Source of the DNA: Acorus gramineus
Lineage: Eukaryota; Streptophyta; Magnoliopsida; Acorales; Acoraceae
DNA: 64,000 nucleotides
Reading direction: 5' to 3'
Assembly: GCA_030737835.1 (NCBI GenBank)
Contig: CM060856.1
Location: forward strand, 10,705,670-10,769,669
A program made the position numbers and the translations under genes. The notes below the pieces were generated by a model. That model saw nothing but the letters and a program-made list of their open reading frames with translations, did not search any database and was not told the origin of the DNA. Numbering within the stretch: the first letter of the stretch is position 1; the number at the start of each line of letters is the position of its first letter. Of this stretch, positions 1-12,442 are shown one piece after another.

Positions 1-755
1 TTTTGATATCAATGAAAGTTTAACTCATTTGATATTTGTAAAATATTATTTGATGTCAACGAAAAGTTTAACTTATTGGCTATTTAAATTTATATATGTG
101 TTTTTAAGAAATTATATTTATTTAAGAAACATCGGGTGTTATATAAATTTTAGACAAAACTTGGGATTATTTTAATTTTTTTTGTATATACATGGTATTC
201 AATGGAATGATGAACTCCACTCGAGAGTACATGAGCCCACGGGAATCGGTGCAGCCAAGCCGCCTTTTGTTTTACGCTTTTTTTTTTTTTTTATAAGATA
301 TACTCAAAAAATATATTCAATTTTTTTTTTATGAAAAAAATGATCAATTTGTTTATCTAAGCAAAAATTGATCAATTTTTATAAATAGTAAGGTGAACCA
401 ATCACTAACTAAAAAAATAATATATGACCCAAAAAATTAATTAATGACGTATTGACGTGTTACGATTTGTAATGAAAATACATACTGTGTTGAGTGATTT
501 CTATAATCCATCCCTTTCTAAAAAATAATATTTTCTTAGATTTGAAACACACGCCCAACCTTAAATGTAATCTCATTAGCAACCTTTACCATTCTTTTTA
601 AATCATAAATTGAAGTACATTATTATAAAAAGTAAAATATATATTGAGATTTAAAAAATTAAAATTTTCATACCTAAAAAAATGATAACATAACATTAAC
701 TATAGCATATTTAGATAATGACATTCACAACCTATACAGTATTATAAAAAATAAA
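1..755. other. AT-rich intergenic DNA, no gene seen
   Basis: The stretch is dominated by A/T runs and short degenerate repeats. I see no open frame with coding character and no recognisable element ends. Confidence 0.6.
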
Positions 756-1215
756 GGGATTTTTAATTTTAAGTCTCTGTAAACATATCTATTTAGAGAT
801 TGATCTCACTTCTTAATATTTTTTTTTAGTCCCCATATTCAACCGCCTATTTAATTTTTAATCCCTCTGTCATTTGTGAAATGTCTGTCCATACACCGTT
901 AATTTGTGAAATGTGATTTTATTTTTTAATCCCTATAAAGTATGTTATTTAGTGATCAGTCCCTATAAACTATGTTATTTAGTGATTGATCCCTGTAAAA
1001 TATGAAGAAGAGACTAATCACTAAATAACATAGTTTACAGAAACTTCAAAAAATAAATCATATTTCACAAATTAACGGTGTATGGATGAACGTTTGATGG
1101 AGAAACTAAAAACTAAATAGACCGTTGAATATGAAGACTAAAAATGAAATATCAAGAAGTGAAAGACGGATCCATTAATATGTATGTTTGTAGGGACTTA
1201 AAAATAAAAATCTCA
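756..1215. mobile_element. Fold-back MITE, Mutator-like, with 9-bp target duplication
   Basis: The left arm starting GGGATTTTTAATTTTAAGTC is inverted at the right end, and much of the 460 bp can fold into a hairpin. The 9-bp direct repeat AAAAATAAA flanks it exactly (747-755 and 1216-1224), which is typical of Mutator-like insertion. It has no coding capacity. A related, longer and more damaged copy lies at about 20890-21917. Confidence 0.75.
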
Positions 1216-1973
1216 AAAATAAAATATATATTAAGATGTAAAAAATTCAATTTGCATACTTAAAAAAATTGATAGCATAATATACACGGGGACCGTTTTT
1301 GGGTTGCAAACGATTCTAACGCAATACATGTGAAATCTCCATAGTCTATTAGGTGAGTATATATTCTATTATGGAAACATTAGAGAATTATATAATTAAA
1401 ATTAAAAAAATCAAAAGCATGTTAACACTAAAAAAATGACCGAGTAAACACGATAATAATTCTCAACAACTAAAATAGCTTATTCTCATCTTACACACTA
1501 TCCTGATAGCAATGATCAAACAAACAAAAATAACAATGACCGCATAAATAAAACTACGGGCACAGGGACTCTAGATGCGAAGTGAGACACCAGGTTATTC
1601 CCCAAACAGAAGAATACATAGGTGAGACAACCAAAAGAAGTTTAGTAGAATGTCTTTGAGGATAAGAGTCTTTAATTATAACTGACACAATTTCTACAAG
1701 GAACTTCATCTGAAACAGATCAATCCTTTATACCACAAAGTTCAGTCAAAGAAATCCATATATAAAAAGGAACCAAAAAGGGTGTAAATTGCATTACAAG
1801 CCGAAGAACAATCTGCAACACCAACCAGGTAGCTATTTCAATATGGAAATTCTTCAATACTTGGGGTACACCCTGATACATTAGTTGTCGCTGAAGAAAT
1901 CACTTCATCCTCGACGAACATCTTTTAGATGCTACTTGCATAATATGACAAGCTAGGGAGGACATACCTGAGC

Positions 1974-4600
1974 TCAATCTGGCAAAGCAGTTCCACGCTC
2001 GAGATTGTTTTTGATCTCCAGAGTGTACTTGCCAAAGGCTCTCTCAATCTTCTTATTGAAGTGCTCATTCCTGTCATTGATCGAGTCGATATCCTTCTCT
2101 TCGTGAAACCGACGCCTCCTGCTGAATGCCTTCCTCTTCAAGTCCCTGTCTTCAAGCTCCTTCACCATTCTGTCGATGTTTTCATCTGGTATCTTTGGTG
2201 CCTAAGGGGATGGGGAAAAAGTTCAATAATGATGATGGGTGATGAATCATATTAACAAAAAAAAAGAGTAAAAGAGGTGCTGTGTTCATTGAATGTCTTA
2301 CCTTTCCATATTGAAGACTGGAGGCATCACGGTAGAATTCTGGATCTTTTTCTTTCATGCTATTGTATTCCTCCAAGTCAACCTCGATATTTTTGGTTCG
2401 CTTTTTGTAGGCATTGTATAGACTTTTTTGATTGAAAACTGTTCAAGAAATGTGTTTTTCAACTTCTTAAGAACAAGGCAGAAAGCTTCTGATATTAAAA
2501 CTTATGACACAATATATTTTTTAATTTTCTCCAGTATCCAAGCGAGGGAATGACTGAATTCATCAAAATTTTAAATAAGATCATCAAACTTAATGTGCAC
2601 CATACAAGAAATATTAGCAGCATAACCATGATGACTGATGATAAAGTAAACCCAATGGGTCAAGAACAGGCAATAGAGTGACAGAAATAGAAATGAATCT
2701 ACATGTCTTGATAGATAAGTTTTGAATGAAATATGAAAATGGAAAAGAAGATGAAGTATGCACATAGAAAAGAAGGAAGATGAACAAAGAAAGGGACAGA
2801 ACACAAATTAAGTGCCCATAGATGTTTACCATCCCAACCAAATGGAGCAGGGTCCTTTTCCCACTTCTTATATTTTTCCTCTGCTGCCTCTTGGGTGTCA
2901 AGCATGTAGGACTTTGACATATCCAAGCCATTTGCGTCTAATAACTTCCCGATCTTCTTTTTCCTCTCCTCGAGCCACTTCTGTTTGGAAACTCCTCTTG
3001 CTTCAGGTGGAGCTTCCAGTCTATTTTTCTCTGCTACTATTGCCATTTGGTTGGCTTTTCTTGCCTCGTTCTGCAAAGAACGAAGAAAAAACACACAAAC
3101 CAATATTAAAAATGGAAATATGCAAGCCCTTAAGCCTCTTGAACTTAAAAGAAAAATAAAATTCAGACAGTAATATTTAATGTGAGGGTCAACTTATCAA
3201 TACCATCTTAAGCCTCAGTTCAAACAATTTTTTCTGCCTTTCATTGAGAACTGGATAATCTGCTTCAACATTCTTGTCACTATGCTGATCATCATCATGA
3301 GCGGTATGTTCTACCGAGTCTGGTCTTCTATCTTCAGCGACCTCACTCTGATTAGATGGATCCAAGGAAGACTGAGCAACATCACCTCCTTGTTGAGATC
3401 CTATGGTGAAAAACGAAACATGAAATTTATTTTAATATGGAATCGGACAGTGGAAAATGTATGCTAATATTATGATGCCCCTCTTCAAAGAGGCTTTGCA
3501 GCAGACCAGACTCATTTCTCTAGGAGATTTGATTGCCCCCTTTAAAGCTTTGTGATTTTAAAGCCTGGCTGATTCCAATGAACAGCTAGGATTGAATCCA
3601 CAATCCATGTTGGGGAGGAATGGAGTTTGCATTTACAAGAAGACAGTTTTTTAGGTGTACCTTTCCCCTGATGTCATGATAAGATGATACATAAATGACA
3701 AGCATGTATACTGATATCAATTGCTTGTTGCATTTGTATATCAATAAAATGTGAGAAAATGTCATGTTTCAAAAACACTGAAGTACTTATCATAAACAAT
3801 TTTCCTTATCTTAAGCTGGTGTTTATATGTAGAATGTTATATTCTCACACTCATAAACTAAGATTGTACATAATTCTATACATTAAAAAAGAAGTCAAAT
3901 TTGCATTACATGCGACATTACTCAATCCACATAAGCCATCAATTGGTGTTGAGTGTATGGTGTCGTGTGTATCAACATATGAGTAGTGGTTAGAAAATTT
4001 TCATTCACCTAAACATGTAAGATTGAGAGAGATCAACTTCGCATACTATTGGGAGACAATCCAACTACCATATAAGCTTCATTCATCAAACTAAGTCAAT
4101 CAGTTCATTCTAAGGATGAGCAATCTAGCAAATCTAACCAAAACATTTTCTCAACCGGCAATCGTGCAATTGAATATCCAAAACAGAAGCAAGAAGTGTT
4201 TTCCAAGACCCATCAAAGGACGAACCTGATTCATCCTTCTTGGCCAGCTCCTTCGCCTCAGCGATCTTCCTGAAGCAGAAATCTCCACACTCATGGAACG
4301 GATTGGATGCATTTATACAATCAGGGTGCACAGTTCTCTCCACTTCCAACTGTTTCTTCCATTCTGCAAATCAAACCAAAATAAAATAGACACACAAAGA
4401 AGAGAAATCCCCTTCAAAAAAAATATATGAACCAACAGAAAACACACAGGTAAGATAGATAGAGAGAGAGAGAGACCTGCTTCCTCCTTATCAAGGCGTT
4501 CCTTTGCTTCGGAGATTTTTTTAAAACAGTATTCGACACATTCATGATACGGATTTGATGAATTTATGCAACCTGGGTGTGATTTACTGTTCTTCTCCAT
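1974..4600 (-). CDS. SYF2: Pre-mRNA-splicing factor SYF2 (GCIP-interacting p29 family), copy A
   Basis: SYF2 is a nuclear component of the Prp19/NTC-associated spliceosome. Six coding exons can be placed from splice sites: 4477-4600, 4226-4363, 3204-3400, 2830-3070, 2302-2438 and 1974-2201, giving 354 aa. The C-terminal two thirds are diagnostic: [20 protein letters not shown], then [20 protein letters not shown], and a basic region with [17 protein letters not shown] ending in ERGTALPD. Exons 1 and 2 each encode a Cys/His module of the form HPxCINxSNPYHEC (residues about 8-40 and 50-82). The frame is intact. I take the start at 4600 because it opens the first module. Copy B encodes nearly the same protein, with one visible difference near residue 10 (HPGC here, HPDC in B). 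Family assignment is strong; activity of both copies is inferred. Confidence 0.9.
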
Positions 4601-4900
4601 AAAAAAAGAGTAGATTTATTTGCTAATCGATGTCCCCTCTTTTGATGTGATACTCAGTATCGCCTGAAAGGAAGACTCAATTAGATGCAGATCAACGCAG
4701 CACCACCATTATTTTTTTTTTATGATTGAAAGCAAAACCCTAGAATCTTAAAGACGAAACCCTAAGATCAGAATTAAAAAAAAAACAAAGGTGAAACATT
4801 AGGTCGATTCGTAATACCTTATCGAACTTTGAGAGTTCGATTGCGAGTGAGCAAGCGAGAGAGGGTGTAATTTACCAAAAAGAAAAAAAAAAGAGAGAGA
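4601..4900 (-). promoter_or_regulatory. SYF2-A 5' leader with a leader intron
   Basis: Reading the minus strand, a non-coding first exon near 4822-4865 ends in a good donor (GATAAG then GTATTACG). An acceptor (CTTTCAG then GCGATAC) lies near 4664, so the 5' UTR probably carries an intron of about 155 bp. Plant-gene-like CCCTA motifs lie within the intron. The same leader is present in copy B and, in part, in the displaced fragment at 11863-12438. Confidence 0.55.
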
Positions 4901-5049
4901 ACTTTGTCGACCGCGGAAAAACAAAGAATGGGCAGGGACGAGTTCAGAACCTCCGTTTATATAAAACAAAGTTTCTCTGTTTTGACGAATGGAAATATGA
5001 CACGTGGTGGATGGAACACGTGAGGTCTAGAGCTAACATTTAACAGAAA

Positions 5050-5891
5050 GGGTGCATTTATTTCCACCTCATAAGTTATTCATCCAACCCCTTTTGTTAA
5101 CCCACCCAGCTGTTTTTTTATATATTTCTAACCCACCTCTACATAAAAAAAAAACTTTGGTTTACACCCTTTCTAACCTACCTCTTCTTCCTCCTCCTCA
5201 TCCACTGATTCCTCCCCCTCATCCACTTCTCTCTCTCTCACTCATTCGTCCATCTCTTCTACTAAGCTCCTCCTCCCAACCCTTCGTCCTTTACGAATCC
5301 AAATGCTACCGGATCTCCCCCTCCCACTCCTCCTCCACCGAGAACACAAGAACCACCCCAACAAGTGTCGACCCACCACCATTGCCACCACCACCACCAC
5401 CACCTACCCATCCCCCTCCATAACCTCGTTGACGCCCTCCATTTCCTCGGTCGCCTCCTTCAGCGCGTGGAGTCCATCGTCGTGGATTGCCTCATCGAAG
5501 CCTTCGACCTCCTCCCTCTTCTCTATGAGCTCTCCTCCATCGAGTGCGTCTCCGCGCACGGGCTCAACTCCCGCATCGCCACCTTCCTCCTCTCCACGAC
5601 AAGCATGATTGGGTTAGTGTGGACATAAAACATTGTAATAGTCGTGACCGTCGAAAAAGTGGTCCAAGAGATGTTGGAGGAGGAGATGATGGTGCGACAG
5701 AAGAGGCCGAGGGCACGTTGCGGTGGTGGGGATGGTTGAGAGGGTCTTTGGGAGGAAGTACATGAGGTGTTGGGGGTGGTTAGGATGTGAAGGGGTGGGT
5801 TTTGAAGGGTGGGATTGGTTTGTTCCGAATACACAAAAATAATTTAATATGGGGTGGGTGGAAGAGCTAATGGGGTGGTAATAACTGTCCC
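5050..5891. mobile_element. Pack-MULE-like element, copy A
   Basis: This 842-bp insertion is flanked by a perfect 10-bp direct repeat TTAACAGAAA (5040-5049 and 5892-5901). The ends form imperfect inverted repeats of about 41 bp (GGGTGCATTTATTTCCACC against GGGACAGTTATTACCACC). The size of the target duplication points to the Mutator-like superfamily. Inside is GC-richer sequence whose plus frame over 5365-5628 (start MSTHHHCHHHHHH, then LVDALHFLGRLLQ and VVDCLIEAFDLLPLLYE) looks like a captured host-gene fragment. I do not recognise the parent gene. There is no transposase, so it is non-autonomous. The same position is empty in the fragment near 12250. Confidence 0.7.
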
Positions 5892-6534
5892 TTAACAGAA
5901 AACCCAGTTTGTCTTCTCCGTCTCCTTCCGTTTCGTCCTCTCTCCCATCTCACCCTCTTCAAATCAAATAAAAAACAAACCCCTCTCTTCTATCTCACCC
6001 TCTCAGCAGATCCAAAAAAAAAAAAAAAAACAACAAAAACTCACTTGGGCTGATTTCGGCCCCGAAGCCATCGCCCCTCAAGTCTGACTAAAACTTGGTA
6101 TAAAAATGAAAGTATATGAGAATTGCACTCCTAGATAATAACCTGTTATGCTAGTGTTTAGAAATGGTCCATTTCTCTATTTATCATCTAAATCAAGAAT
6201 ACTGAATGGTGCAAATTGATTTTGTAATTGTTTCACAGAAAATGAAGTGGTAAGGCATAATTCATATTATAGGAAGGTAATAGAGTCTATCCTTTTCAAT
6301 GCTGCAGTTTCACTCTTCCTAATCTTTTGAAAGATTGTTCATATAAAAAAATGTATCATTTTTCTTGCAGTTTAAGAAGTGATCAACTAAAACTGATGTG
6401 CAAACAAGTTAAGAAAACAAAATGCTTTATTATATTGTGCAAATAGAAGGATATTAACCTCCAAATACACACACACACACAGGGATACTTTATTCTGAGG
6501 TGCTCACCGAAAGGGGTAGTCGGAAAGCAACAAC

Positions 6535-6800
6535 GGCGATGGACTTGAGGGTTGGCAGTGTTGAGAGGTGGAGGGGGCGAAATCAGCCAGAGTGAGTTTT
6601 TTTTTTTTGAACCTGCAGAGAGGGTGAGACAGGAGAGGGGTCTGTTTTTTGTTTGATTTGAAGAGGGTGAGATAGGAGAGAGGGGTCTGTTTTTTTGTTT
6701 GATTTGAAGAGAGAATTTCTGTTAAGTGTTATAGCATGTGACCTCACGTGTTTTATAAAAACAGAGATTATGAACCTGGTAGGGACAGGGATCCCTTTAT
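6535..6800 (-). repeat. Inverted partial copy of the SYF2 upstream region
   Basis: Read on the minus strand this matches the sequence on both sides of the Pack-MULE site (about 4935-5049 and 5902-6070), but in opposite orientation and without the element. The motif around TTAACAGAAA occurs once, at about 6715-6725. An internal direct duplication of about 45 bp (ending TTTGATTTGAAGAG) is visible. Together with 4935-6070 it makes a long interrupted inverted repeat beside SYF2-A. Confidence 0.65.
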
Positions 6801-7291
6801 CGGACGGATAAGACGGGCCGATTCTGAGATTTGTCCACCATATCCGATTGAAAGGTGGCCTCAAGTGTTTTTTTTTTTTTTTTCACGTGAAATAAAAAAA
6901 AATGGATAAAGATTTAATAAAAAAACGGATAAAAATTTAATCCAATCATAACTCACATTTTCAATGATAAGTAGTTAAAATTTAAACAAAGTCTTGAGAT
7001 AGGATCAAAGTGCTTTAAAAATCCTAATTTAGGACTGGGATATGGATTTTATAACCGATTTGGATTTGGTTTTGGTTTTTGTCAAAAATTGAAAATACAA
7101 AATTATATACAGTATTATAAAACACAAGATATTTTTTTCATTATAAATAAATTACAATTTGTGCCAGGAGTACATTTCTCTTAAAAAGAATTGGAAGTAT
7201 TTTTGAACCTCCACAAATCAAAGTTGTTCATCATCTCTTGCAATTTCACATAAAAATAGCTCCTATGAATGGTATTTGGAAATGCAGAAGG
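6801..7291. other. AT-rich spacer, 3' flank of the PotD-like gene
   Basis: Nothing recognisable apart from A/T runs. The last part probably carries the 3' UTR of the minus-strand gene that ends at 7292. Confidence 0.5.
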
Positions 7292-10200
7292 TTATCTGAA
7301 CTGGAAAGCATACTTAAAGGCCCTAATCATTGATGGGATCCAGCCACCACTTCGTTTCTGCATATGAGAAATCAGCCACTGGTAATCATCCAGTGCTTTC
7401 TCAGACAAAGGTTCCAGAAATTCACACTTTGCTAAGATATCTGAAGGTGGGACTCCACCTGACAAGTTTGTGTCCAGCTTTGGCTTCCTCTCGGTGAGTT
7501 CCTCGGGCTTGACGGGCCGAGGTCCATCAATTGCAGAGGGAGCCGCGCCTGGGATGACTTCTTTCTCGAAGGGCGATGCACGGGCCGATTGCAGTGTGAA
7601 TTCAATCCACTGGTGAATTAGGGGAGATGGACTTCTCACTCGCCCGCCAATTCGGTCTGTGTTAAATCTGGTTGCGGCTGGAATTGCCTGAAAGAGACAT
7701 TAAAAATAATCCCAGTATTCAGACATATGGAAAATCTTAAATTGATGGTGTAAGGAGCAGTCACAATGTTTGTTTATGGTAGATATTTGTAAATCATATG
7801 GGATAAGTATGAAGATAACTAATGTTATTAATATGAGAAATCCATGCAAACTTTTATGTTAGATATGAACGTGGTGATGATATTATGATTAACTTTTTAA
7901 ACTAATGTGATAAAATATCCAAATTAAATAGATTCTGAAGGTAATAAACACAGGTTAGACAAACAGAAGTATGTTCTGTTTGGGTCAATAAGTATGGGAG
8001 CTATCTAATCAAAGTACATTTGGGAAAATTCATAGTACTTTGTGACTATGGTATGGGGATAATCTTCGGTATGCTTTACTTGAAAAAGTAACAAGGAGGA
8101 TTTGAGTTTACCCATATATCTGCCCACAAACTGGTTCCCGATTTGGGCACAATCACTGCCACATCAGACATGCGCTTGGCAGTAGGAAGAACATCACTGC
8201 TCCATCCGACGGCAACCCATACGTCCCCCACCCCAAATGCCTTCAAGTAGTATGTGCTGTCAAAGAGTCGAACCTATGAAAAACACAGTATATGAAACAC
8301 AAACCACCATGAATAAAATATGTGAAAGTTATAAATTGTTGTTGTAATGAAACAATATATAAAATGGGTTGATTTGCATTGATTAGATACTAAGTGATGA
8401 GGAAGGGATGAGTCCGTTGTATATGGATGATATGGGGTTGCCACAACAATAATGATTATTCCAATACGAGTGAATAAATATACCAAAAAGAGATGCATGG
8501 CTTTAGAAATTCAATTAAAAAGCTAGAGTGGCCCTTACTAGGTGAGGCCAGTAAAATAAGGAATGATGGCCTTTGGACAGTACAAGAGAGTCCAAAAAAC
8601 CTTGGGTGGATGTAACGAGAATGGTTAAGATGGTCTCAAAAATGTTAGGAAATCCAAAGAAGTGTCTATTTTACGTCTTGGAAACAATAACCACTGCTTT
8701 CAGTTGGAAAAACTCTATGTGAGGTCTTTGGTGCTTTCAGTTGGAAGTTTGGAACCAAATTTTAACTTTAAGCATTGACAAATTAGAGAAGCATCTTAAA
8801 CAAGATGTAAAATCTTCACTAGGAGAAAATCCAAGAAAGTCCCATTGAGATATAACGTGAAATTCTTTCTAAACTCTACCTAATTTAACTACCTCCAATT
8901 ACCTGCTTCTGAAGCGCTGCCAAGCTTTCCATAACAGCAGTTCTTCCACCTGCAACATCCAAATTAATGTCTTTTGTATTATATGAGGCCCCCATGTGCT
9001 TCAAGACTGCACCAACAATCTCCCGAGGGGCATCAACCATTGATATCTTCCCCGCAAGCTCTGGCCTCCACAGATCTCCCCAGTCCTGCAACATTTTTAT
9101 GTTTCAAATTTATCAAGTAGAAAGGCACAACATGGGACCAGTGAGACCTGTTACATATAGAAAATGATGGTCAACTTAAGCACAGAAGATTAAGGAGCTA
9201 GAAGCATGACCTCCAATGAACTAATTAAAGAATATCATGTTCAATAACAAAGAACACATTTAGATGATGGTAAAAGTTTGACAACAGATGAATTTGGCTG
9301 AAAAAGGGACACGAATGAAAATAGATCAAACATTATGACCATTTGTCAATTTCAAAGATAACTATAAACAGTGGTTATCACTTGGTCTGAAGCAAACTAC
9401 CTCTATGGGAGCCAGATTATGCCTTTTAAACTTGTTCTTCTTGTATGCAATCATCATGCATCCCCACCGATAAGGAGCTCCCCATATTTTTCCATCAGCA
9501 TCGACTTCACCCTTATTGTTCCTGCGTAAACGGACCTGGGAAAGACTTAGATGTGATGTCACATAAAACTACAAAAAACTATGTTAATGAAATTGTGAAT
9601 CTTCTATTGCAAATTTTTTTATTGCAAGGTAATTTAACTTTCAAAGCTATTTCAATCAGGGAATAAACACTTCCAAAATCCTATGAACCAATTAAGCATT
9701 GAATCTGAAAATAAGTAACAAAACGAAAATAAACAAATGACAACAAAGCAGAATATATAAACATGGAATATCGGAAACCTCTCAAGTTCCAAAAAGTGAA
9801 CAATCTCACATGAGGTGTTTGCGGTTCAAAAAATGCAAAATAAATCTGTAAAAGAGATCCATAATTACCTTCCATTTGTCACTTAAGCTATTGAACCAAT
9901 CTTGTCCTTCAGCGTCTTCTACCGGTTCAACTAAACCACCACTGATGACGGAACTAAGCCAAGAGTCACCAATGGTGACAAGATCAGCTGCCATTACTGA
10001 TTTGGGATCAACAGTTTGCTTACTTGAAGCTAACGATAGATCAGAAAAAATGCTCTCAAGGCTTCCTCGTAAATCAAAATTCAGTTTTACTCTTTTTCCC
10101 TGCGCTTGAGCAAAATCCTACACATCATGGAAATAATAAGAACATCATGAAAAGCATATCAAATGCTATGAAACGCCTAATTATGCTAACCCTGCAACGA

Positions 10201-10970
10201 ATTTATAGTGCACGGAAAGTAGAGCCAATGACTTCACTATTACACCTAATGGCAGATATTCAAGAAACTAATTTTGATAAGTGTGTTCATAGATGGCAGA
10301 AAAGGTTCATTTGTTGATATTTGAAATAACCACTGCTGCATTTTCTGTTGAAATGAAAAACTAGACAAAAATGCATGACGTTTTGCTTCTGTAAACATCA
10401 AATCATACGCGTGCCTATCAGTTTCAAATCGAGTAACATTACCTTAATCCATGAAGGAGGTACAGAACCACGGAGCGAAACTATCCTGAGAGGGACCGTA
10501 AGTGCATACGTTTTAGACTTCCAGCTCTCAAATGCGCTCTTAACATCATTGTCTTCAAAGGCGTCCGAACCCAAATCAGTCTTCTCTGTGAGCCGGTCTT
10601 CAATGACTAGGGGGACAAAAACTGATCTTATAATCTTGAAACGACTGGATTACATGAATTCAAAAAAGATACCTGTTTTCGGAACATTGAGGGTCGGGGT
10701 CCGCCTGGGCGAGCAGGCACGGGCGCCGCCGAGTCCGACGAAGAAGACGGCCGACGCGGCGGCGATGTGGAGCAGCGAAGGGTGGAGTTTTAGGGGGTTG
10801 GTGGGGGGAGGGGGAGGGGAAGTCGACCATGGCGGAAGAGAAGAAGAGCTGATCCTCCATTGGAGTTTGAAGGGTTGGTTTTGGGAGAGACGTTGGGTTC
10901 GAAAGGGGAGAGAGGAAGTCTGGGTAGGGTTTAAGAGGGGATGATGGCAGGGGTGGGAGAGGAGCGACAT
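7292..10970 (-). CDS. Chloroplast-targeted PotD-like (spermidine/putrescine-binding) protein
   Basis: The product belongs to the extracellular solute-binding family 1 fold best known from bacterial PotD/PotF; plants carry a nuclear homologue. Seven coding exons: 10673-10970, 10443-10606, 9869-10117, 9401-9535, 8903-9085, 8112-8273 and 7292-7687, giving 528 aa, close to the length I recall for the Arabidopsis homologue. Exon 1 is Ser/Pro-rich and hydroxylated, then has a hydrophobic stretch (HIAAASAVFFVGLGGARA) ending in an AxA-like site, which suggests a bipartite plastid or thylakoid-lumen transit peptide. Mature-domain landmarks are GKRVKLNFDLRGS, ADLVTIGDSWLSSVI, DADGKIWGAPYRWGCMMIAY, DWGDLWRPELAGKISMVDAP, and near the end SGGVPPSDILAKCEFLEPLS. 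No break is visible. The ligand is inferred from family membership. A membrane partner is not encoded nearby. Confidence 0.85.
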
Positions 10971-11107
10971 CGGAGAAGTAGATTATGAGCGCCGAATTGT
11001 TTGCTTTTGTCGATTGGTCACTATTTATTTGTGGGCGCTGTTACCCTCACAGTACTTTCTCCGTTTCAAAATAATAATGAAACATATGAAGAGTAGTTAG
11101 CAATCTA

Positions 11108-11862
11108 ATGAAAAATAAATGCTTCATATAGTCATTTGAATAGACAAACAATTCACATTCATTTGATAAAAAAAAATACACATTGACGCATTTGAACCTG
11201 GTTTGATCGAGCAAACTTGGCCTAATCGGTAAATCATGCCCCGTAAGACATAGAAGTAACAGGAAATATATATCAATTTACAAGCCCCAGATATAGGATT
11301 GTTGTGACAGGTTGACATTCGGCATTGAAACCCTGTAAATATGATGGTATGTGTCCCACGTTTCCAGGGCAGCGGACTACATATTTTTGGGAACAGGAAT
11401 TGCTTGTTTTAAATTTCACAAGATATGATATGTCTTTACAACGAAATACTTAAAAATTGAAATTGCCAATGCACCTGCATGGTACATCATAATTCCATAA
11501 CATAGAATGAATATTTAGAGACTACAAAAAGATATTTCTGTTTTTCATAGTTTACTTTTACACGTTAAGTACATATATTCAGCAAGCAAATGGGATTGAG
11601 ACGCATAACATAAAAAATGAACAATAACACATTAAAAACGAAGGTACCGGCCTTCAAATATTAGCACAAATCACTTCATAATAAAAGTTGTTCCTAAGCA
11701 TACAAATGGTGGGTTTTATTTATTCAGTAGTAATTTGACACATTCTGAACTGGGTGCCACAGGATGGTGTGACTTCAACTCCACCGACCTTGGGGTGATA
11801 TCATATATTTTCCATTTTCAATTTCTACTTCAACTTATAAAGGAAAAAAGAAGTTCAAGACT
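11108..11862. repeat. Displaced fragment of a FEI-gene intron
   Basis: The sequence matches about 24705-25452, inside the intron between coding exons 10 and 11 of the intact FEI gene, in the same orientation. It carries no exon. It stops at AAGTTCAAGA, where it joins SYF2 leader sequence with 3-4 bp of shared sequence at the junction. Confidence 0.85.
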
Positions 11863-12438
11863 CAATTAGATGCGGATCAACACAGCACCACCATTTTTTT
11901 ATTTTTTTTTTGATGATTGAAAGCAAAACCCTAGAATCTTTAAGAGGAAACCCTAAGATCAGAATAAAAAAAACAAAGGTGAAATATTAGATCGATTTGT
12001 AACACCTTATCAACTTTGAGAGTTCGATTGCGAGTGAGCAAGCGAGAGAGGCCAAACAGGGTGTAATTTACAAAAAAAAAAAGAAAAAGAAAAAAAAGAG
12101 AGAACTTTATCGACCGTGGAAAAACAGAGAATGGGCAGGGATGGGTTCAGAACCTCTGTTTTTATAAATCAGAGTTTCTTTGTTTTGACGAATGAGAGCA
12201 TGACACGTGGTGGATAGAACACTTGAGGTCAAATACTAACACTTAACAGAAAACCTAGTTTTTTTTCTCTGTCTCCTTCCGTTTCATACTCTCTCTCATC
12301 CCACTGTGTCTCACCCTCTTTAAATCAAACAAAAAACAGACCACTCTCTCCTATCTCACCCTCTATGCAGATCCAAAAAAAAAAAAACTCACTCGGGCTG
12401 ATTTCACCCCCTCCGCCTTTCGACCTCCCCATTCTCTG
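11863..12438. repeat. Displaced SYF2 leader/promoter fragment with an empty Pack-MULE site
   Basis: This matches the SYF2 leader intron, first exon and promoter (about 4672-5049), then continues directly into the sequence found beyond the Pack-MULE (from 5892). The target motif TTAACAGAAA occurs once (about 12243-12252), so this copy never received the element. It has no SYF2 coding exon. It is more diverged from A and B than they are from each other. Confidence 0.85.
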
Positions 12439-12442
12439 TTAT

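Larger units (their letters stand above)
1316..6480. repeat. Segmental duplication, copy A (SYF2 block)
   Basis: The block is collinear with 13715-18950 at an offset of about 12401 bases. It covers the whole SYF2 gene, its promoter and an inserted Pack-MULE-like element. By eye the copies differ only by scattered substitutions and small indels, so the duplication is recent. Similarity starts abruptly at 1316 (ACGCAATACATG) and fades in the (CA)n tract near 6475. Confidence 0.9.
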